Origin: 38-11 sp927435965
Lineage (GTDB): Bacteria > Bacillota > Clostridia > Tissierellales > Dethiosulfatibacteraceae
Length of the DNA: 8,009 nucleotides
Assembly: GCA_927435965.1 (NCBI GenBank)
Contig: CAKMKB010000129.1
Location: 1-8,009 of the forward strand
Direction: 5' to 3'
Below the pieces are notes generated by a model. The model was not told the DNA's origin. It saw only the letters and a list, made by a program, of their open reading frames with translations, and searched no databases. Positions 5,272 through 8,009 of the stretch are shown piece after piece (the first letter of the stretch is position 1; the number at the start of each line of letters is the position of its first letter). A program made the position numbers and the translations under genes.

Positions 5272-6531
5272 CTAAAACCCTGAAGGTTTCTTTTCGAAAA
5301 TGATCTCTATTTCCAGTATTTCTCCATTCCTGACAATTTCCAGGGTCGCATTTTCACCAGGCTTGTATTTAAACAAAGCTCTCTGCAGATCCCCCATGTC
5401 ATTGAGGGGTAATCCGTCTATTTTTTGGATGACATCTCCGGCATTTAAAGCTGCTTCCTGTGCGGGTGAATCTGTTAATGTTTCAATCACGACAACACCA
5501 TACTCTGCAGACAATTTGACATCCAGCTGTCTCTCATAAACATCTATTGCCACACCTCTAATTCCTATGTAAACATCAGAGAAAGTACCCTCCCTGATGA
5601 CCTCTTCGACGATGTCCTTAGCCACATTGATAGGAATTGAAAATCCAAGTCCTTCCGCTGAGCTAATCTTAGCGGTATTAATCCCAATAACCATACCCTG
5701 AGCATCCAATAAAGGGCCTCCGCTGTTTCCAGGATTGATGGATGCATTGGTTTGTATCAAAGGTTTCATCACAGCATTGTTCTCGAGGGTTATAGATCTG
5801 TTCAGTCCGCTTACGATGCCATTGGTGACTGTTCTGTCCAGCTCAAGGCTTAGAGGATTACCTATGGCAATTACCGGCTCTCCAATTACCAGTTCATCAC
5901 TATTACCCAAATCAGCTGCTTGCAATCCCTTTTTATCGACCTTGACAACAGCCAGATCGAGCGTTACATTATTCCAAAGAACTTCACCAGGTGATTCAGT
6001 TCCGTCAATAAACTTCACGATAATGGATTCTACAGTGCCATCTGCAATAACGTGTGAATTTGTCAGTATATATCCATCAGAACTGACAATGACTCCCGAT
6101 CCCATACCTTCATAAAACTGAGAGTCAAAAAAGGAATTTCTGTTAGTTGATCTGGTTACTATTCCAACAACAGAGTCCATGGCTTTTTCAGCAACAGCCA
6201 CTGCATAATAAATATCATCTGTGGTATTGATGTTGATTTCCCTAGGATTTCCTGTTGAACTGTCCATTAAGGGCATATAATTGTTATCAATGTAATAGTA
6301 CAGGCCCGCTGCTCCTATAAGAATCCCGAGCAATGCACCTAGCAGACCTGAGAAAAAATATTTCAGGCTTTTTTTGTCTTTTTTAACTTCGTTTTTTATA
6401 TAGATTTTTTCTTCATATTCCTGTTCTATCAGTTCTTCTTCAAATTCTTGATCAAAATCTTCGGCTAATTCATCATTTAGGTCATCTCTAGATTCTTCAT
6501 TTGTGTTTTCTCTTAAATCATCGCTATCCAT
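5272..6531 (-). CDS. htrA: Membrane-anchored HtrA/DegP-type serine protease with one PDZ domain
   Basis: This 419-residue protein has, in order, a very acidic N-terminal tail (about 1-45), a short basic stretch (46-57), one membrane helix (about 59-80), a trypsin-like domain, and a C-terminal PDZ domain (about 318-412). The catalytic triad is His160 (LTNSHVI), Asp192 (NVTLDLAVVKV) and Ser270 (INPGNSGGPLL). The basic residues before the helix predict that the acidic tail is inside and the protease outside. HtrA proteins degrade or refold damaged exported proteins under stress. The ATG at 6531 follows AGGAGGT with six-base spacing. The gene lies 57 bases after walJ with no terminator between, so cotranscription is likely. 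Placement beside walJ is common in Firmicutes. Confidence 0.95.
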   Translation of the reverse strand: MDSDDLRENTNEESRDDLNDELAEDFDQEFEEELIEQEYEEKIYIKNEVKKDKKSLKYFFSGLLGALLGILIGAAGLYYYIDNNYMPLMDSSTGNPREININTTDDIYYAVAVAEKAMDSVVGIVTRSTNRNSFFDSQFYEGMGSGVIVSSDGYILTNSHVIADGTVESIIVKFIDGTESPGEVLWNNVTLDLAVVKVDKKGLQAADLGNSDELVIGEPVIAIGNPLSLELDRTVTNGIVSGLNRSITLENNAVMKPLIQTNASINPGNSGGPLLDAQGMVIGINTAKISSAEGLGFSIPINVAKDIVEEVIREGTFSDVYIGIRGVAIDVYERQLDVKLSAEYGVVVIETLTDSPAQEAALNAGDVIQKIDGLPLNDMGDLQRALFKYKPGENATLEIVRNGEILEIEIIFEKKPSGF

Positions 6532-6588
6532 AACACTACCTCCTTATGCTACATGTTATAAACGCTATCTTAATTTCATCTGAATTTG

Positions 6589-7377
6589 TTAGATTTCCTG
6601 TATCATAGTGCATCTGTCCCGAAAAGTCATATTAATCATCACGTCACTACCTATTTTAATATTGTTGTGTAGAAGTATGTTTTCTACAGTTTTTTGTGCT
6701 AATTCAGGAAAATTGTTTTCTTTGCTAAGATGGCCTAAAAAAACATGTTCGCCACCTTTTTTTAATACATTCAATAAAAATAAAGCTGCAGTTTCATTTG
6801 ATAAATGTCCTACTTCGCTCATAATTCTTTTCTTTAAAATCCAAGGATAAGAACCCACTTTCAACAATTCCTCATCGTGGTTAGACTCAAGCAGCAACAA
6901 GTCAAAACCGAAAATCTTGCCCCTAATATAATCATTAGTGCATCCGGTATCTGTCAACAAGCTTATTTTCTTGATGCCATTTGTTATATTGAAACCGAAC
7001 GGTTCCACTGCATCGTGAGAAATATTGAAGGGTGTGATAGCCAAGTCTTTTATTAATAGCTCCTTATCGGCCTCCAAGAATCTTATATTGCCTTCTTTGA
7101 TTTTACCAACTTTACAGGCCATGGCTTCCCAAGTTTTCATCGAAGCATAAACTGGTGTATCAAATCTTCTCGAAAAAACACCAACCCCCTGTACATGGTC
7201 TATATGCTCGTGGGTGACAATAATACCATCAATATCAATAGGGTTGATGTTGATTTTTTTCATTTCATTCTGAACTCTTATTCCACTCAGTCCTACATCC
7301 ACCAAAAGACCGGTGTTGTCTGTTCCGATGTAATTGCAATTGCCACTACTACCACTAAACAAAGAGCAAAATTTCAT
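6589..7377 (-). CDS. walJ: Metallo-beta-lactamase-fold hydrolase, WalJ/YycJ type
   Basis: This 262-residue protein starts MKFCSLFSGSSGN, the usual YycJ N-terminus. It carries the metal-binding motif THEHIDH (His56, His58, Asp60, His61), with further likely ligands His121 (NISHDAVEP), Asp143 (LLTDTG) and His216 (FLGHLS). The length matches the family. No signal peptide is seen. WalJ/YycJ is a cytoplasmic hydrolase genetically linked to the WalRK cell wall regulon; a 5'-to-3' exonuclease activity linked to DNA repair has been reported for relatives, and the physiological substrate is uncertain. The ATG at 7377 has GGAGGA nine bases upstream. The gene is 24 bases after murA and precedes htrA. 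No walRK genes are in the window. Confidence 0.9.
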   Translation of the reverse strand: MKFCSLFSGSSGNCNYIGTDNTGLLVDVGLSGIRVQNEMKKININPIDIDGIIVTHEHIDHVQGVGVFSRRFDTPVYASMKTWEAMACKVGKIKEGNIRFLEADKELLIKDLAITPFNISHDAVEPFGFNITNGIKKISLLTDTGCTNDYIRGKIFGFDLLLLESNHDEELLKVGSYPWILKKRIMSEVGHLSNETAALFLLNVLKKGGEHVFLGHLSKENNFPELAQKTVENILLHNNIKIGSDVMINMTFRDRCTMIQEI

Positions 7378-7401
7378 ATTAGTTAATCCTCCATATGGCT
7401 A

Positions 7402-8009
7402 CTACGTTACTATATCTTTGACTAAGGATTCCTCATCTTCCACTCTTCGTATTTTTGCACCTAAATTCATAAATTTATTCTCAATAAACTCATATCCTCT
7501 GTCTATGTGATAGATATCTTTGACGGTTGAAACACCTTCAGCTGCCAGGCAAGCCACAACCATAGCCGCACCTGCTCTCAGATCAGTTGCCTTGACTTCT
7601 GTCGCTCCCAGTTTATCTACGCCCTTGATGGAAGCTGATCTGCCTTCCACTTTTATCTTCGCTCCCATTTTAACGAGTTCATCTATGTATTTGAATCGAT
7701 TTTCAAAAATACTTTCTATTACCATACTGTCTCCACTTGTCATAGCCAGCAACACCGTCATGGGCTGCTGTAAATCTGTTGGGAATCCAGGGTAAGGAAG
7801 GGTTTTAATATTGACAGGAACCAGTTGCTTCTCATAGTGAACTCTCAATGAATCACCATATTCTTCTATATTCATTCCCATTTCTTTAAGTTTAGCGGTT
7901 ACGGGCTCTAAATGTTTTGGAATAATATTGTTGATAATCAGATCTCCTTTTGTTACGGCAGCAGCTATCATATATGTGCCGGCTTCTATCTGATCCGGTA
8001 TAACACTAT
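7402..8009 (-). CDS. murA: UDP-N-acetylglucosamine 1-carboxyvinyltransferase, C-terminal half (cut by window edge)
   Basis: The frame is open from the window edge to a stop at 7402 and encodes about 202 C-terminal residues; the N-terminal half lies beyond 8009. It begins SVIPDQIEAGTYMIAAAVT, a MurA signature, so the ATG at 7971 is internal and not the start. GFPTDLQQPM holds the aspartate equivalent to the catalytic Asp305 of E. coli MurA. IDRGYEFIENKFMNLGA carries the arginine equivalent to Arg397. MurA adds enolpyruvate from PEP to UDP-GlcNAc, the first committed step of peptidoglycan synthesis, and is the fosfomycin target; the cysteine that decides sensitivity is outside the window. Firmicutes often have two paralogues, and this fragment does not show which one it is. 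Confidence 0.96.
   Translation of the reverse strand, partial: SVIPDQIEAGTYMIAAAVTKGDLIINNIIPKHLEPVTAKLKEMGMNIEEYGDSLRVHYEKQLVPVNIKTLPYPGFPTDLQQPMTVLLAMTSGDSMVIESIFENRFKYIDELVKMGAKIKVEGRSASIKGVDKLGATEVKATDLRAGAAMVVACLAAEGVSTVKDIYHIDRGYEFIENKFMNLGAKIRRVEDEESLVKDIVT

Noticed and set aside
1..8009. CRISPR arrays, tRNA or rRNA genes, riboswitches, phage or plasmid functions
   Set aside because: I saw no regularly spaced repeats, no cloverleaf-type sequence, no recognisable riboswitch leader and no mobility genes on reading both strands.

Overview
This is an AT-rich window with short intergenic gaps, strong AGGAGG-type ribosome binding sites and intrinsic terminators. It carries a clostridial-type gene set: an [FeFe]-hydrogenase-like sensor, a SpoIIE-family phosphatase, rpsF-ssb-rpsR, walJ-htrA and murA. 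An anaerobic Gram-positive Firmicute (class Clostridia) is the best fit; the genus cannot be read from the sequence. Every intact gene is on the minus strand, so transcription runs from high to low coordinates.

Right part (8009 to 4736, read leftwards): the C-terminal half of MurA (cell wall precursor synthesis), a WalJ/YycJ-type metallo-beta-lactamase-fold hydrolase, a membrane-anchored HtrA-type serine protease with one PDZ domain, and a small flavodoxin-family protein. They are closely spaced, each has a good Shine-Dalgarno sequence, and they probably form one envelope-related operon.

Middle (4785 to 3498): the rpsF-ssb-rpsR operon, with a striking anomaly. The minus-strand rpsF (ribosomal protein S6) has lost its start codon and first few codons. 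Facing it head to head is a second, plus-strand rpsF copy that has the leader hairpin, Shine-Dalgarno sequence and N-terminus but lacks the C-terminus and runs into the end of the flavodoxin gene. The copies form an inverted repeat of 235 nt per arm around a 56-nt spacer. The arms differ at 12 positions, all third codon positions, so they descend from two separately maintained functional alleles and not from a recent copying event. A chimeric assembly of two related strains, or recombination between homologous alleles, must be considered first. ssb and rpsR are intact.

Left part (3439 to 1): an EamA/DMT-family permease follows the rpsR terminator and has its own terminator. Next comes a three-gene module: a small thioredoxin-like [2Fe-2S] protein, a PAS-containing [FeFe]-hydrogenase-like protein of the putative sensory type, and a SpoIIE-like PP2C phosphatase cut by the window edge. 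The stop and start codons of these genes nearly touch or overlap, which indicates one operon. Its upstream region shows an extended -10 promoter and two sequences closely matching the clostridial Rex (NADH/NAD+-sensing repressor) operator, one directly next to the -10 box. The inferred picture is a redox-controlled, H2- or redox-sensing signalling module whose output is protein dephosphorylation.
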